Positions 12,843-26,934 of a DNA stretch of 64,000 nucleotides are shown here, one piece after another. A program made the position numbers and the translations under genes. Origin of the DNA: Kryptolebias marmoratus (taxonomy: Eukaryota > Chordata > Actinopteri > Cyprinodontiformes > Rivulidae); contig NC_051443.1 in NCBI RefSeq assembly GCF_001649575.2, positions 16,842,537 to 16,906,536 on the forward strand. Direction: 5' to 3'. The first letter of the stretch is position 1, and every line of letters begins with the position of its first letter. The notes beneath the pieces were generated by a model. The model was given only the letters and a program-made list of their open reading frames with translations. It was not told where the DNA came from and made no database searches.

Positions 12843-15261
12843 ATTCTAGGGGAAAATTGTGGGTGAAAGAAGAGGAGACTGGGGACAACAGAAAGATCAT
12901 CCCATGAGAAACAGGGGATCTCAAAGCCTGGGTAGGGTTTTATGAGATTGGCCTCAGTGTCACACATGTGCATGCTCACACAGACAAATGCTCTGATGCA
13001 GGTGGTGAGCCAGTAACAAAAACTTGCCTAATCCAGGCCACTCTCATATTTCTCCCTTTGATAACCCCCAGGCTTCTCTCAGAACGAGACTCGGGCATCA
13101 TATTCTGTTTATTGTAAGTGAAGTCTGCACATCTTGAAACTTTCACAGCAATTGTTTTGATATCTTGGCTACTGCAGAACTCCATGGGGTGATGCTATGT
13201 TTCTGATATTACTTAAAGAGATGTCTTAGTGTGTATTGCAGCCTTCACTTAATCTGTCAGCCTCTTACTTTGCAGCTTGTTTTCCACGAACGGTATGAAA
13301 GACAGGAGTTCCTGCTGTGATGCTAGATTGTGTAATGTGAAATTGAATCAATGAGTGTGCATACATAAAGCAAGGATGCACTGCAGCTGAACACTTCCTG
13401 ATCATTATGTCAAAACAGTAATGAGGAAAAAAAAGTCAACATTGTTCTCCGTCACGCTCCATTAACAACAGCAGAATCCATGATAGTATTCATTTTCAAG
13501 CAGCTTTATTAAATAAAGTGGAATAGGCCCGGTTCCTTCATTACCATAATGCTACTTAACATTAATCTTGGACATTAAAGAAGACTCATAGGAAGACATT
13601 ACAGTAGACCCCAGGCATCCGAGTTGTAGGAATTAGAAACAAACTGAGGGGGGAAATACTTACAACTGTAATAATGTGCTCACTCCTGTTTTCAAATGCA
13701 AAAATCCAAAGGTTCCTTATGTATATGGAAGAACTGATGCTGCCAACCATGACTTGGAGGTGAGGTTTTGATCTTGTGCTGTGGATGTAAACAACTCATT
13801 AGACAGGGAGCAGGATGCCTGCTGACTGGCAGGGGCAGCAGGGGTGCTGGGGATAGCCGGGAACATGGTAGCTTTCTCTCTTATCGCTGCCTCTCTTGGT
13901 TGCTCCTCTACTCCACTTTCATCCACTCATCAGCTTCCAGAGGCCTACTTCGAAGATGTGGGGGAATAATTATGTCTTACCTAAAATACTTCCTTCTTTT
14001 TGCTCTTTCTGTCTTTTACTTGGTGATTGAACTTGAACCTGCTTTCAACTCCCCTTGTTGCTCCTTAGATATCCCTTTTTGCCTCCTTCTTACCTCCACT
14101 TTTTTCTCCCGTGCTGGGCTGCCGCCTCTCACACATTCTTGCTCTATTAATCAATAACCTCTCAAGCTGCTTCAGCATTCTGCATTTCCTCCCGCTCCCT
14201 GCTTCTCTTTTGAAGGTATGAAACAAGTCTTTTTTTTTTCCTTCTTCTTTTCATTTTTTAATTTAACTTCATCACTTCTGAGGTGTGCCCTCTCTATTCA
14301 TCTTTCCAGGTCTTCACATGTGGTGTTACTACTTCTCTGATTAGTGCAGTAGTTTATATCTTTATAAGTAGGGTTCTCTGAAAACGGTATGAACAAATAT
14401 TATCTCATCTGTTGTGGCTTGCTTTTTGAACAACTTCAGTTGGAAGAAATAGAGTTTAAATGTGACCAAATTAACTTGTCAATGGCTAGCTGGAGACCAA
14501 GACCAAGGTTGAGGGCTGCTGTCTTTAAATAGTTTTATAGCAGTTCATGCGAATGCTTACTTTTAAACCTTTACCTAGCTGTCAGTTTCACATTACTTGG
14601 TTATTTACATAGAATTTTGTGGTTCTAAAAATAAGAAAAACCTTCCTTTTTCCTAACATGCAAAAATATTAATAAATGTAAACAATTATAGATCTTTATT
14701 TCATAATCTAACAAACAACAGATTTTAATATTTGTATAACACCTAAAGGTACATGTTACAAACTATAAAATCAAGCTTAGAAATATTTGAAGTGGAAAGA
14801 GTTTCCCCCAGTAGTTTTCCAGATATGCTGATATGCAATTCTGAAAAGGGGGTCCTCATTGAATGTAAACAAAGAATGTTTATCTGCATACTTTACTCAA
14901 CATATCGCAGCATAAATACACACCAATACATCAAAACTGTTGGACATCTTGTTCCTATAGGTCTCTTTATATGGATGTCACCATGGTTGACCTGTTTTCA
15001 GTCACTTTAGCTGTTTCCAAAAATAAACATTTTTAATTTAAAGACACATTAATCACCAACATGAGTAAAAATTGTTTGCAAATTTTGTTTAAATTATGGA
15101 TTTTTTTTTCTTTTGACCAGTCTTCATGAAATTGCAACAAGTACCTTTGAAAGATCTATATTATATTTAAGTTTATTCCAAGCTACAAATTTGTTTTGTG
15201 GCTCTGGATAAATTTAATTTCATTAAAGAAGAAACAGAATTGATTTTTTAAAATTATTGTG

Positions 15262-15391
15262 AAGGTTGCAGACCCCTGATCTAGACTGTAGTTCTTTAGC
15301 ATATTTCTGTAATACACACAATACACACATTAGATATAAATACATTACAGGCCTAAATCGATGTGTACTAATTGAAGAGGTCTGCAACCTT
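15262..15391. repeat. Outward-facing 13-bp inverted repeat with hAT-like ends
   Basis: AAGGTTGCAGACC (15262-15274, followed by CCTG) is the reverse complement of GGTCTGCAACCTT (15379-15391). CAGGGGTCTGCAACCT is a typical hAT transposon terminus. Here the left arm has the orientation of a right-hand element end and the right arm that of a left-hand end, as if two element fragments lie back to back around a 104-nt spacer. No transposase coding sequence is visible. Confidence 0.5.
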
Positions 15392-17559
15392 TATATTTTT
15401 ATTTTTGTTGAAGGAATAACCTAAAATCTGTGGTGGTCTAAAAGTCTATAAAAAATATTTTGCATAAACCATGAAACTTTTGAGAAAAGTTGTTTTAAGA
15501 TGGCAAAAAAATTACCTTTGTTTATAACATTTTAACCAAACTTTATTGGGGAAAAAAAATCTGAATTTTTGCATCAATATAAAATGTTATGAAGGAATAG
15601 CACATCAAGTATGTCACATCCTTTTCCTCTTTTTCGCAAATGAATTTAACTTTCACACTTTGATTCACATCTTTATTAGTTTTCCCTGCACTTCTTACAA
15701 CTCTGGAAACGTCTAATTTTGAGTTGTGTTATGCTTCAGCTGAGGTGTGCAAATCCATGTTTACTGTTGCACAGATCAATAATTAGTGCCCTCACCAAGC
15801 TAAAATGGTCACCATTGCTGATGCATAGTCATAGTTCATGCATGCTAATGAGTCCTTCGAACCATAAAAGAAAAGCTTTAAAGTCAGAATTTTATAAAGA
15901 AGATGTCAATACTGAGATCTGGACAGCCTGAGGAGGACATGAAGCACTGCTCAAACATTGATTTTTGGGTAACTTTTTATGGCACTCGAAAAGGCTTTAA
16001 AATAACTTTTACATTTTCTTTGTCAATGTTAGCATGAGGATTTTCCTGCAGCATCCATCTTTCCTTCCTAATTTTATTTTTCATCACTGATTAGAGTTTT
16101 TTTTTTTTCCAAGTCAGCCCTCCTTAATCAACATTAGTTCTGCCATTGTGCCCCAACTATCTCCAGCCAGTGGGTTTAGCAGGGATTAGTATCTCTTTGT
16201 CCTCTGACTGGCAGCTCAGAGTCTGAGAAGCACCAGAGTCCCATCAGATCAACCTTCGTAATTAACTTGTTTAAACAAACTGGGAGCGAGAGTCAAGAGA
16301 AAAGCTTTCAGTATACTTCAAAAAGCCATTAAAAGAGAACAGGGAGGGAAATGAAGTGACACAAGACGGGTTGGTGTGCAGTTTTATCAATAGCCTGGAA
16401 GCTGGCTCCTTTTGAATGGGTGTTTATGTGGCGGGGATGGAAGATCACGGAGTTCTGTGTTTACGCCTCAGGTCAGTCAGGGCCGGGGAGCCTTCAGAAG
16501 ATTCCCAGACGTGAGCAACTTAACCGCTGACCCTTTGTGCACAGAGCTCAATTAGAGGTCGCAAACAGAAAAGATACAGACAATAAAACGAGGGTCAAAC
16601 AGACAAACCGAACTGAAGGAAAGTCCCAGACCGCAGCTTCATTATTAACTCCGTTTAGCTTGGTGATTCGCCTCCATTCATTCCCAGTAAATTAACTGTT
16701 ATGGTTCTGTTCCCAAACCCTTGAATGTTTACTTCTTGAGGCTTTGCACCCCCACCCACACACACAAACACCCACACACGCACATAATTAAAATGTCTCT
16801 TACTAAATTGTTTTTGAATCAACAAAAGTTTCTGCTGTACAAACTGTTCTCAGTTAAAACTTCTTTTTGAGGTCCCATCCAAATTGTCACCACCTGCTGT
16901 AATGAGCTCAGTTTGTTGTGACTGCAACCAATTTTAGTAGAACAAACACCAAGTTGTATAAATGATTCATGATATTATCTCTTTTTTTCCCATTGTATTG
17001 TGTGTGAATGTGTCAGTGTTTGTCTGTGATTGCAGGTTATTGTAATTAGACGATTATCCATTAAAGATGTTTTCCCACACAGACCAGTGGCACGCTTGCC
17101 GAGGGGATTTTGTAGCACTGAGAGTTAATAATAGAAAATCTTCACGGTGAAAAGAAGCAGTGCTTTCACAGGGCTTCGTTTTGTAATGAAAAGCCTTCTG
17201 TCAGTGTGCAGTGGACAGTTGCACTGCCACAAACTGGCTAAAACACTTGGATCATTGCATATCTTGTCAGAAAATAGCACAGAGTTACATTTTTTGGCTT
17301 TAATTGGACTCCACTGCTACACCCGAGTCCCTTCCTACTTAATAACTTTCCATTCACCCACAAAAAATTCCTGCAATCAGTCATATTCTATATTATATAT
17401 CAAGCTGCCTGTAGTGCAGGCCTTATTATAGAAAATATACGTACAGACTCGTAGACACAGCAGAGAGACACAAAGGCATGTTGGATTTGCTAGCATGCCT
17501 CACTGTGATGTATGATCTTCATTTCCCCCCCACGGGCCATCTCCAGCTCAGCATCAGCC

Positions 17560-17830
17560 ATGAGACAGACAGAGGAAATGAATGCTAGGGAATTTATCTC
17601 CCATGCTGTCATTGTTTCTGCCCGGCGAAGTCTGAATTAACACATTTATTAAAGTTCTGGGGCAAGACCTCCACTCATTACAGGGCAGCTGCAGAACCGC
17701 TACGCTGAGGCCAGGTGTTAATGTTAAAGGGCAAGTTGAAACGAAACCTGTAGATTAGTGAATTAAATGCCTGGGAAATTAAAAAAGAGGCTATTATCGC
17801 ACATTACCTATGCTTTTAAACAAAGATGGA
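17560..17830. other. Unique intronic block, candidate conserved non-coding element
   Basis: No repeat features. It contains GAATTAACACATTTATTAAAG, GTGAATTAAATGCCTGGG and AAATTAAAAAAGAGGC, that is several TTAAT/AATTAA homeodomain-type words, in moderately GC-balanced unique sequence. The call is by appearance only; conservation was not tested. Confidence 0.25.
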
Positions 17831-18520
17831 CAGTAATAAAGCACCGTTTGACTATATGTGGAATGACTGTGTTATTTTTTAGTCTTTACTGCTCCTCTTA
17901 AGTAACATAAACAGATAGAAATAAACAGAATACCATATGTACTGTATATGTGTATCATTGTATGGTCACACGAAAAAAGTAACTACCAACAAAATATGTC
18001 ACAACCAAGAAAATTACATTGAAAGACAGAATAGATGAGAAAGCAAATATATCAGGCTTCAGGCGTGCGGGGGAATAGTTTTTTTGTGCGATTTTCAGTC
18101 TTATTTGTACAATATTTTGTTTCTCAGCACGACAGTAAAGTGAAGTTTATTGGAAACCAAATCATTCATCCAAAAATCTGAGTATAGTTGTGGCACAAAC
18201 AGGAAATAAGAGATTACAAATCTATTCAGTTTGAGCAGAGTGATTATGGCCTCAATCACACTGGTTTGGATATTTTGTAAACTATTTCTTTGTGCCTTTG
18301 ACGAAGGGGAAAAAAGAAAATATCTTCAGAATGCTGAAAGAACTAGGATGCCCCTCTAGGTGGCAATGACTTTGATAATGAAAGATGAAATAGTTAGTGA
18401 TTCTACCAAAACAGCAACTTCCTTTGGTCAATAATGTAATTGCCTATGTCTGTACGTGTATGTGTGTGAATTTGTTTTTCTGTTAGGACAATGGAAAACC
18501 AGTGTGCATATCAAAGTAAT

Positions 18521-18850
18521 TATTGAATGTACATTAACCACTAGTTAACTGTTCTAATCAATCTGATTTAAGATGGACACTACAGCTAAGTGACCTTAGC
18601 AAACACAAAAATGGCTGCATCTTAGTCAGATTTATAGAAATTGAGCTAAACTTTGGTATGCAAGTAGCTGAGAGTGAGTCCCAACACATACTTTAAGCAC
18701 GAACAGAATGTGAAAGGTTTGAGTGTAATGTTATTTTCAAGATATGACCAAATACCTCCCATCAATTTTTAAAATAAGATCACCCTAGTTTAAAAGGTTG
18801 ACATGAAAGATGGTGGGTTATATGCTTTAATTAAAGGAAATGCTAGACCT
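18521..18850 (-). repeat. Interspersed repeat family R1, diverged partial copy
   Basis: In minus orientation: ATGTACATTAACCACTAGTT, AATCTGATTTAAGATGG, AACACAAAAATGGCTGCATC, AGCTGAGAGTGAGTCCCAAC, AGGTTTGAGTGTAATGTTAT and GACATGAAAGATGGTGGGTT follow the order of the copy at 56510-56840. Divergence is higher than in the other copies, so it is old. Confidence 0.6.
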
Positions 18851-20984
18851 GTAATTTGTTTGTTTACCAGTTTCTCTGTTATTAACCATAAGCACACAAG
18901 CAAAATTTAATAGCAACAAAATCAAGACAAATCTTGCAAGATTCAGAATGAGTGGCACAAATGGGTCTATTTTTGTGGTATAGTGAGCATGCATAAAGTA
19001 CGCAAGAATGTCATTGTTTTCTTCAAAGTCTTGTTTTATAAAGTATACACTAAAACGCACAAAAATTGTTTAAAAAAAAATCTGTTTGGAAGGCGTTTGT
19101 AAAATTTCTGTTTTTCCTCACATAAATGCCATTTGCACATGAATGCAACAAAACAGTTTGTTTTTGAAAAAAAGTGTAACACACCCTTTGTGTGTATTTA
19201 AATTTTCTTTTTGGTGGTTAGTGGGTATTTGTTGGGCTGAAGTAAAATGGGTTTAGAGTGGTTTTAGATCAGGCACAAAATAGCATTTGTGCAAAGTAAA
19301 AGAAAATATAGCTGGGCAGGTTTAACTCATCATACAATGGCCAACCACTATCACACACTCACATGAATTACTAATTAAGAAGCTGGCAGAGCATGAATAG
19401 TCACCATTATTAATGCTCACTATTTAACCTGATAGGGGAAACCCTCTACAGCTCTTCAATGAAACATTGTGTATCCACTCAAAGTTTAGAGAGGAATCTG
19501 GGCAGGAAATCCTCCTGATTAATGGTAGGATCTGCTCATAACCTTGGAAAGTCTATTTGCTCGAAACTACACAGATTTTCCTTTTTAATGGAAGTCAGAT
19601 GAACAAACTGCGAAACTGTATCGGCCCAGTTGTGCAAAACCTCCGCATGGTTCCCTCATTTCCTGTTGTGTTTCCTGCTCTTTTACTTGTGACTGTAACT
19701 CTTCTGTCTTGAGTTTGGAAGGTAAAGAAGCAGCTTTGATTTGATGCCTGATCAAGAGTCTTTAACTTTGTCCCCCCAACCCTTTTTCCTCTACCCCTGA
19801 CTGTCTCAGGGACACCTTGTCTCCCTTCTACCACACTCCTTCATCCACTGTACTTACATCTCTAGCCCTCTGGCTGCTGCAGTCAGCCGGTCTAATGGAG
19901 CCACTTACTGGCCCTTTAAATCTTAACAGTGCTGGTTAACCCTTTATTGATGTTCTCGGACCCCTCTGTTGCCTGCAGGCTGGCCAGACTGTAAATCGAC
20001 TGCCTGGGTTTGATCACCTGCTTTCAGGAAGGCTTTGACTGAATGCAGGCTTGTTCATTAGACGCAAGAAAAAAAAAAATCTAACCACAACCATTTGTCA
20101 AATACTGAACCATGATGGGTTAATTCTGCTTTAAGGTCATGGGCTTGTGGTGTTTACTGTCACAGGACACTTAACAGTTTGAAGTTTGCCGGTTCACAAA
20201 CTGACAGAGTTATAACCAAAGTTTTTAAAGTTCCTTCTTTGGCTTTGCCTTCTAGTCTGTGTGTAGTTTGCATTAGCCTCAGGCTGCTTTTTATGTTGGG
20301 CAAACATGCTTTCAAAGACCAGCTGGCGAGACTTAAGTTACAGTTAAATTCAACCCTCTGTGTCTCACCAAGTCTGTAATGAGATAACAAATCTTAGATG
20401 TCTCCACATAAACTGTAATCAGTTCTATATTATTGTTAGTTGTATGTTTAAAATTAAAGTAAAATGACAGGCATGTAGATATACCTTGGATCATTTCACC
20501 AGTGATTCTGGAGTTTGTCATTTGTAGATTCTGCTTCTTTTTTTTTTTTTGGCAGATGTTAGTTTCAGATCGCATCCTTTTTTAGCCACAGAGCATCTTC
20601 ATTTTCTCACTGTTGCTCCCTCTGTGTTCCTTGACTCTTTGTAATAGAGACTCTCTAAAGCTTTAATACCATCAGCAGATCTCCCTCGAGGCAGAAGGAG
20701 CTCTAAAGTCTGCATCACTTGTCCAAACATCTTCTAACCCATCTTCGGTGTTTAGGCAACATCTCACCCTCATCCTGCTCAAATCTGCTTAACCCTTTGA
20801 ATGGAAGAAGATGGGTTGGGTCACTTGCTGTATCACAGCTGTGCCACCGCCTCTGGTACTTCTATAAGTATGTCTAGATGAAAGGTGGCCTCAACTGTGG
20901 TCCAATAAACTCCACTTGACTGCTTCTCTTCCTTTTTTCTCCTGCTCCGAAGCCTGCCCTCCGTTCCAAAGGCCAGCCGTATCC

Positions 20985-21115
20985 TTTTACCTCGGGCGAT
21001 GCTGGGCTGAGAGTCTGGGACATGTTAGCCAGCTGCCAAATGAAAGGGGATAAATCACGCAAATGAAAACAAATAGAGCCAGGTCTGCTTAGCTCTAATT
21101 AAAGCGGGTCCCTCC
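20985..21115. other. Unique intronic block, candidate conserved non-coding element
   Basis: Contains CCAGCTGCCAAATG, ATCACGCAAATGAAAACAAA (octamer-like and forkhead-like words) and GCTCTAATTAAAGCGGG within 110 nt. Appearance only; not tested by alignment. Confidence 0.22.
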
Positions 21116-24100
21116 CCCCCTTACTCTGAAAACTCTGCTGTGTTTTACGTACTTGACAATGCCCCCGAAAACCTGCATTTTTACTGAATTCCCCCATCTT
21201 TGCAACGCTTGACTGCACAGGAGCAAAGAGTGAATTTCAGGAGTGATTTCATCTTTTTCTTTTTTTAACTGTTTTCAAATATTCTGTTCATGTTTCAGCT
21301 CTGTAGATCTGCCCTTGTATATAATCTAGATACTATAAACCCCATCTGCATAGTTAATTTTATTGTTTGTCTATCTGTGCTGATGGAATTTCACATTTAT
21401 GACTTTTCAAAATGTGTTTTTGGACTAATTTTTTTTGTTGTTTCTCTCTTGTTCTTTCTTTCATATTTTCCTGTGTCTGGCGATTCTTCTGCATAAAGGT
21501 AAGAATCTTAAAATAAAATGTTTATAAATGATTCTCCTGAATAGTTAAAATTATTGGAAACAATTCAGACTTCCTGCACATCATTTAAACATTCATTCAG
21601 TTGAATTGATGTTTGAACTCAATAAGTGGACACACAGACTAAAGCCCATTACTGGCTGCTCTTGTTATTGATTAGCTGGTGAACGGCATTCGCAAAAGAG
21701 TCCCCAAAATGTCTCAAAACAATTGCAGGGCTTCTCAGTTTTGTTACATGAATTGCAAAGGTTTGCAGCCTTGTGTAAATTTTGAACAACTTGTCTCAAA
21801 TCTTTCTCAATTTAGTTTCTGTAATTCTGGAGGCCAATAGCTGGATTTTGACATTTGCACAGGAGTTCTCTTTATGAAAGAAAACATCCAAGACTTCAGC
21901 CCCAAATGTCACGATCTACAAACTACATTAACAGTAAATACTTACTAAACTTGTACCTATTAAAAAAACTGCTTCAAATCTATCTTTATTTTAAAAATGT
22001 ACTCCAGTAGATTAAATCCTAAAAAGTGAGGGAGACTGCAAAAGTGGGTAAAAGTAGTCAGAGGTGGGCAATAAAGTAATATGCATGGCCTGTAATACAG
22101 TTTTTCAAGTTGTGCACACAAAAATAAACCATGTTTTTTGAAAATACGGCCGGACAGCTTGGTGGTTTGTTGTTCACAAACCCTCAGAATTTAGTGAAAC
22201 TTGAATAAAAAAAATTGTCTATTTTCTTGCAATTTTTTCACAATTTTGAGTGACAAACTAGTCGCCATCTAGTTTCCAGTAGTCACAGCCCAGTGAGATA
22301 CTACCTTAAATTATTGTGCAAAGTGTATTAGGCTATTTGAAACTTTTCCCTGCTTAGCATGCATCACTCTGCATCACTCAAACCTTTTTTATTTATATTA
22401 TAATGTAATGTAGTTCTTTTTTGAATTTGTGTGAACTGAAATTTCTGTTTGTATGTAATCATTGAGATGTTGATTAAGTGTGTTTGTGTGCGTGTGTGTT
22501 TGCTCCATTCTACATCAAATGCAACCTTTGGAGGTGGAAGACATCAAGGATTCTTTTTTTCCCTGATTTGCATTTTCACCCAGGCTGAATGACTCATAAA
22601 TGAGGTTATACGGTTCTTGTGATATGAGAATAAAACAGTGGATTAGAAACACCTCAGGCTGATAGATGTTTGTTCACAGCATTCTTCTCTTTTGCTACAT
22701 TGACTGTCTGGAAAAAAAAAAAAAATTCTTTGTAACCCTCCTCATCAGAGGCCTCAGAAGTTCCCGTCTGGTTCATTGTAAAGCCAGGGTAGTGCCTCCG
22801 TTGTCATGCAGAGAAAGGCATAAGTCGTCTCTAGCAGCAATGATTTCTGCTCTGCCAGAATGCATTTGTGAGCTGCTGCGCAGGGAAACAGGAAGGCTCA
22901 CTGACCCATGGTCCACTTTAATTAGCATTCGCCACCGACACCTGCTCACACCAGACACTCGCAGCTCTAGTGTAAGCATGTGTGCAAATGTTTTTTGTTT
23001 TGTTTTTTTCTCTCATTTTGCTGGTATTACTGCACATCTCTATTAAATATTAAAATGTTAAACTGGGAGTGTGCTGGAGTAGACCTCTTGTTCCCCTTTC
23101 TCATCAAAAATAAAAGGACAGCAAAGTATTTTGAAGTTGGAAAAAGAAGCTAGGATATATGGGGATTTTACAACAACCAGGGTGTGTAAAGCATGTGTGT
23201 TTGGGAAGAGGAGAGTATGAGCAAAACACAAGCAAATTGAATTATTAAAACAAAAGAATAAAGTAATAATTAATGCATGAGCTTTGTGGGAAAATAAAAA
23301 GGAGGCTTTGTGCTGTTTGTGCTCTGACTCTAACATTTCTAACACCTGCATGCAGACCAGGTCAGTTTTAACCTGAAACTCTGAGAAGAAAAGACAGATA
23401 GGCTGTTGTGAAAACGGGGTCAAAGGTCAGAAAGTGGAGCCACCCAGCTCGTAATGACTTTAACCTCTGACTCCTAGCCATGTCATGAGTCATCTCTTAA
23501 TGTAGCGTGAGTGACAGCCTGGCAGCTTTTAACATTCTTACGTCCGTGCTTCCAGCAGGGAGACAAAAAACAGATTTATGTAAATTTAAAATCCAGTTTA
23601 CAGCAATAAAACTGCAGTTGGCTGTTTAATACATCAGCAATGAAATATACTCGTGCCTTTGTAGTTTTAGATTTTCCCGCTGTCTTGTGATTTCATATGC
23701 ATTGTCACTGGGAAGCAAAAAACTGAGTTTATTACCAAGAACCCCCCCTGCTGTAAGATAGCATTTGTGCTGCACTTGGAGCCAGCAGTCCCAGCTTTCT
23801 GTCTAAATCGAACAGAGGACTTGAAACATGACTAATTGGTATCTATTTGTTTGTTAATGTTCCTCTTGTTTGGTACTGTTGGGAACAGATGTGCCTGATG
23901 AGCTTAGTGAAGTGGCAGAGATATGCAGTGGGACGAGCCTAATCAGCAGCACAATTACAAGTTTGGGAGTGCGTCGTCTGCATGAGCTGAGAAGAAAAAT
24001 GGCTTTTGTTTGTTGTCTTTCCATTTGCTGTACATGCTGCATCTGAAGCATGTGTCAGCCATAGTTTTGGACATGTCAAACTTTTAGTAAGAAACAGATG

Positions 24101-26872
24101 GAGCCATAAACTGTTTGCCCGTGTGAGCAGGAAAACAGAGAATTTGCCTGAAAGCATGGCCACCCTTTATAGTACATAAACAGAGAAGCAGGAGGAGCTG
24201 TCTGGGGACTTGTGACATTAAAATGAAGATGAATCTGTTGTTAAGGGATGAAGGGAGGGGACATTTTTCTGACCTCTTACCTGACCCTGTGTGGTGGTGA
24301 AAAACGTGTGTGAAGGAAGTGTGACAGAAGCCTTGGACTTCATGAGTCTAATCTGTGAACATTAACTGTGTCAGGTACTGCTGAGGAGGCTCTAACCATG
24401 TGGTATAGTGTTTCATTGAGAAAACCTCTATACTGTATATGAAAGCAAAAGGTTAGAAACACCCACCCAGATGGAAAACATGGAACTTAGATTATTCTTG
24501 CATTTACCGACAGTATTGAAGCAGTTTGTCTTGCTTGATGGTTGCCACAGAACCCTCCTCCTGTCTTTGTTTTCATATAAAACATCATCTTTTTTTTAAC
24601 CAATATTTGGTTACATGGACCACTGACTCAGTAGTTATATGAGCAAGCTTTCCACATGAAATAAAGCCAGAAACATCTGCTAAAGGATGGTTTCTTGCTG
24701 TTTTCTTCTTTTTCTTTGTTCCATTTTTAATCTTTCTTAAGTAGTTCCTTTATTCCACTTTTTAATATTAACCATGAGATTTGAAAAGGAGTTTTTACTT
24801 GACCTAACATTGCACCAAAGTTACCTTAGACTAATTTATTTGGTAATTCAGAATGTAAGGTTATGTAAGGGTTTTAATTTTCATAGGTCAAAAAGAAGTA
24901 ACTTTGTTAAAAGCCATTTCCTAATTAGATGGGATGCAGTTTGTTTCCTGTCTGCTGATCAGTCTCTTCTGCTCCAAACAACATTTACAATATTGATAAT
25001 AAAAATTCACTTTTGCCCTGATAAATGGACATTTTTGTGAATTAAGTAAATGTATTTAATAAGGAAGATGTACCATAAGTATTTAAATTGTCACATTGAT
25101 GCTTTCACTTTATTCCCTGGGTGGAATTACACGTCATTATAAAATCTTTATTTTTACTCTATAAATGTTGTCTCCAATATATTTTCCTTTTACTTCTTTT
25201 CACCATAGCACATGAAATTCTTTCTTATTTTTTCATACATTTTAAAAAAGACTTTACTTTGCAGCTTTTGACATCATGCTTTGGATGGATACTGAAATTT
25301 CGCTAGATCTTGAAGACATTACAAATGACTTTACATTCAAATTACAATATTCATTAAAAAAAAACAGCCATGCCCTAAAGACATCATTACGTTGAGATAT
25401 TTAGGTGGAGCAGCATTATTAACATGTTATGAGAAGTGCATTCTTTTCTTTTACCCCCTGGCTATTTGTCATGTTTGTGCCTATTTATAAAAAAAGCAAA
25501 TCACTTTTTAGTTTCTTTTTGGCTGAACAAATGCAGATTTGCTTTATACTTTTTATCTCTGTCCCTTTTTAAAATTTCAGTGCTGTGAGGAAAGATACTC
25601 AGGATATAGTATATGTGAATTTATTTGTCATTTTCTGAGGGATGAGGGTCTTCTGCATTTAATATGGAATTTAAACTTTTACATTCTACTTTAAATGTGA
25701 ACGTCTGCCATGTCAGCTTCCAATAAAAGACTCAGGAACTCTTAATGTTATATGGGTAAGAACTGTTAACACCGATGTCTTTTTTATGTGTGGCAAATTC
25801 TGCACAATGTGCACAATATATGCATTTAGCTTTAAGTTTGACACCGCGGTTCAGACGTCTGCAGGCCTAAAGTTGGACTTTTCATTTGCAAACACGGTGT
25901 GCATTTCTTTCTCCTCTTTGATTAGGATTGTGGGAAATCCAAAATTAAACTTCATCAGTGCCCACATCCAGATTTATTTGGCAAAACACAAATCTCCACA
26001 GGCTGACTGCAAAAGCCACATATGTGAGCTTTATTTTTAGTGCACATCATTTTACATTTGTTCTCTGATTACAAGGTGGACTTCTTGCAATACTATAGGG
26101 AAAAATATTCCCTATGTGTCTTGCATATTATGCATTTTTCTCTACATGCAAATCTCTGTGTGTTCATACAGATGTGTGCGCACGTTTGCCCAATTACAAA
26201 GTGTAGAAATCTCCCTTTGTGCCGTGCGATATGCAGAATGTGTCAACAGCAGAATGAGATAATAGCTTCAGAAGAGGATAATGTAGAGTCATATAAATGT
26301 AATGGATCCACTGTGGATTCAGAGCTCATATATGAAACTACTTGTGCTATATTCCTTTTAATATGGTGCTGCTAATGCGATGCATGATGGGCAGCAGCAT
26401 TTAGAGGAACAACAGGATTATGACATAACTAAATTAAAAAGATCTGAGTAAAATGTAACCCAGGCTCTTGGAGAGGTGCTGAGCTGCACTTCCTTTTGTC
26501 AGTACATGGAAAGGATTTTTAATTTTAATTTAATTTTTTTGGTTTTTAATGATTTTAGATTATTCCATTGAGTGGAATATGTGATGTAAAACGATTCAGA
26601 CTGTATCCATCTCCCCAACAAGACTAGTCTATTAATCAGAGTGCATATTCTTCACTTCTGCAGTTATTAACACATTGGCAGACAAGCAGATATAATGCTA
26701 TGCCTCTGGTAATCTCAGGTTTTTTGGTTTTATGTTTTATGGCTGTGCTTTATATATGTTCTCAGTGATTATAGCAGGAAAAAGTTATGATAATGTTTAG
26801 TGTAGTCAGGGACAGTGGCTCTCGCATGACCAGATATGCCATAAATCATTCTGTCAAGGATGGCGGGAGGCT

Positions 26873-26934
26873 GGGGATGAATGGGGTGAGGGGTGGTGGG
26901 TGCTTTTGAAGGGGGATTTGTGTGTGAGGGGGGG
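26873..26934 (+). other. G-rich cluster with a canonical G-quadruplex pattern
   Basis: Four G-runs, GGGG 26873-26876, GGGG 26883-26886, GGGG 26890-26893 and GGG 26898-26900, are separated by loops of 6, 3 and 4 nt, meeting the G3+N1-7 rule. Further runs follow (GGGGG at 26911 and a run of seven or more from about 26928). It is on the coding strand of unc5c, so the nascent RNA could also fold. Confidence 0.7.

Larger units (their letters stand above)
3191..15260. other. Intron 1 stretch without recognisable genes or transposons
   Basis: About 12 kb with only short low-complexity tracts, the 20-nt palindrome (8615) and the GT run (9086). The GC-richer segment 4020-4320 opens long reading frames on both strands (up to 136 codons). 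They overlap one another in three frames, match nothing I know and look like base-composition artefacts. Confidence 0.6.
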
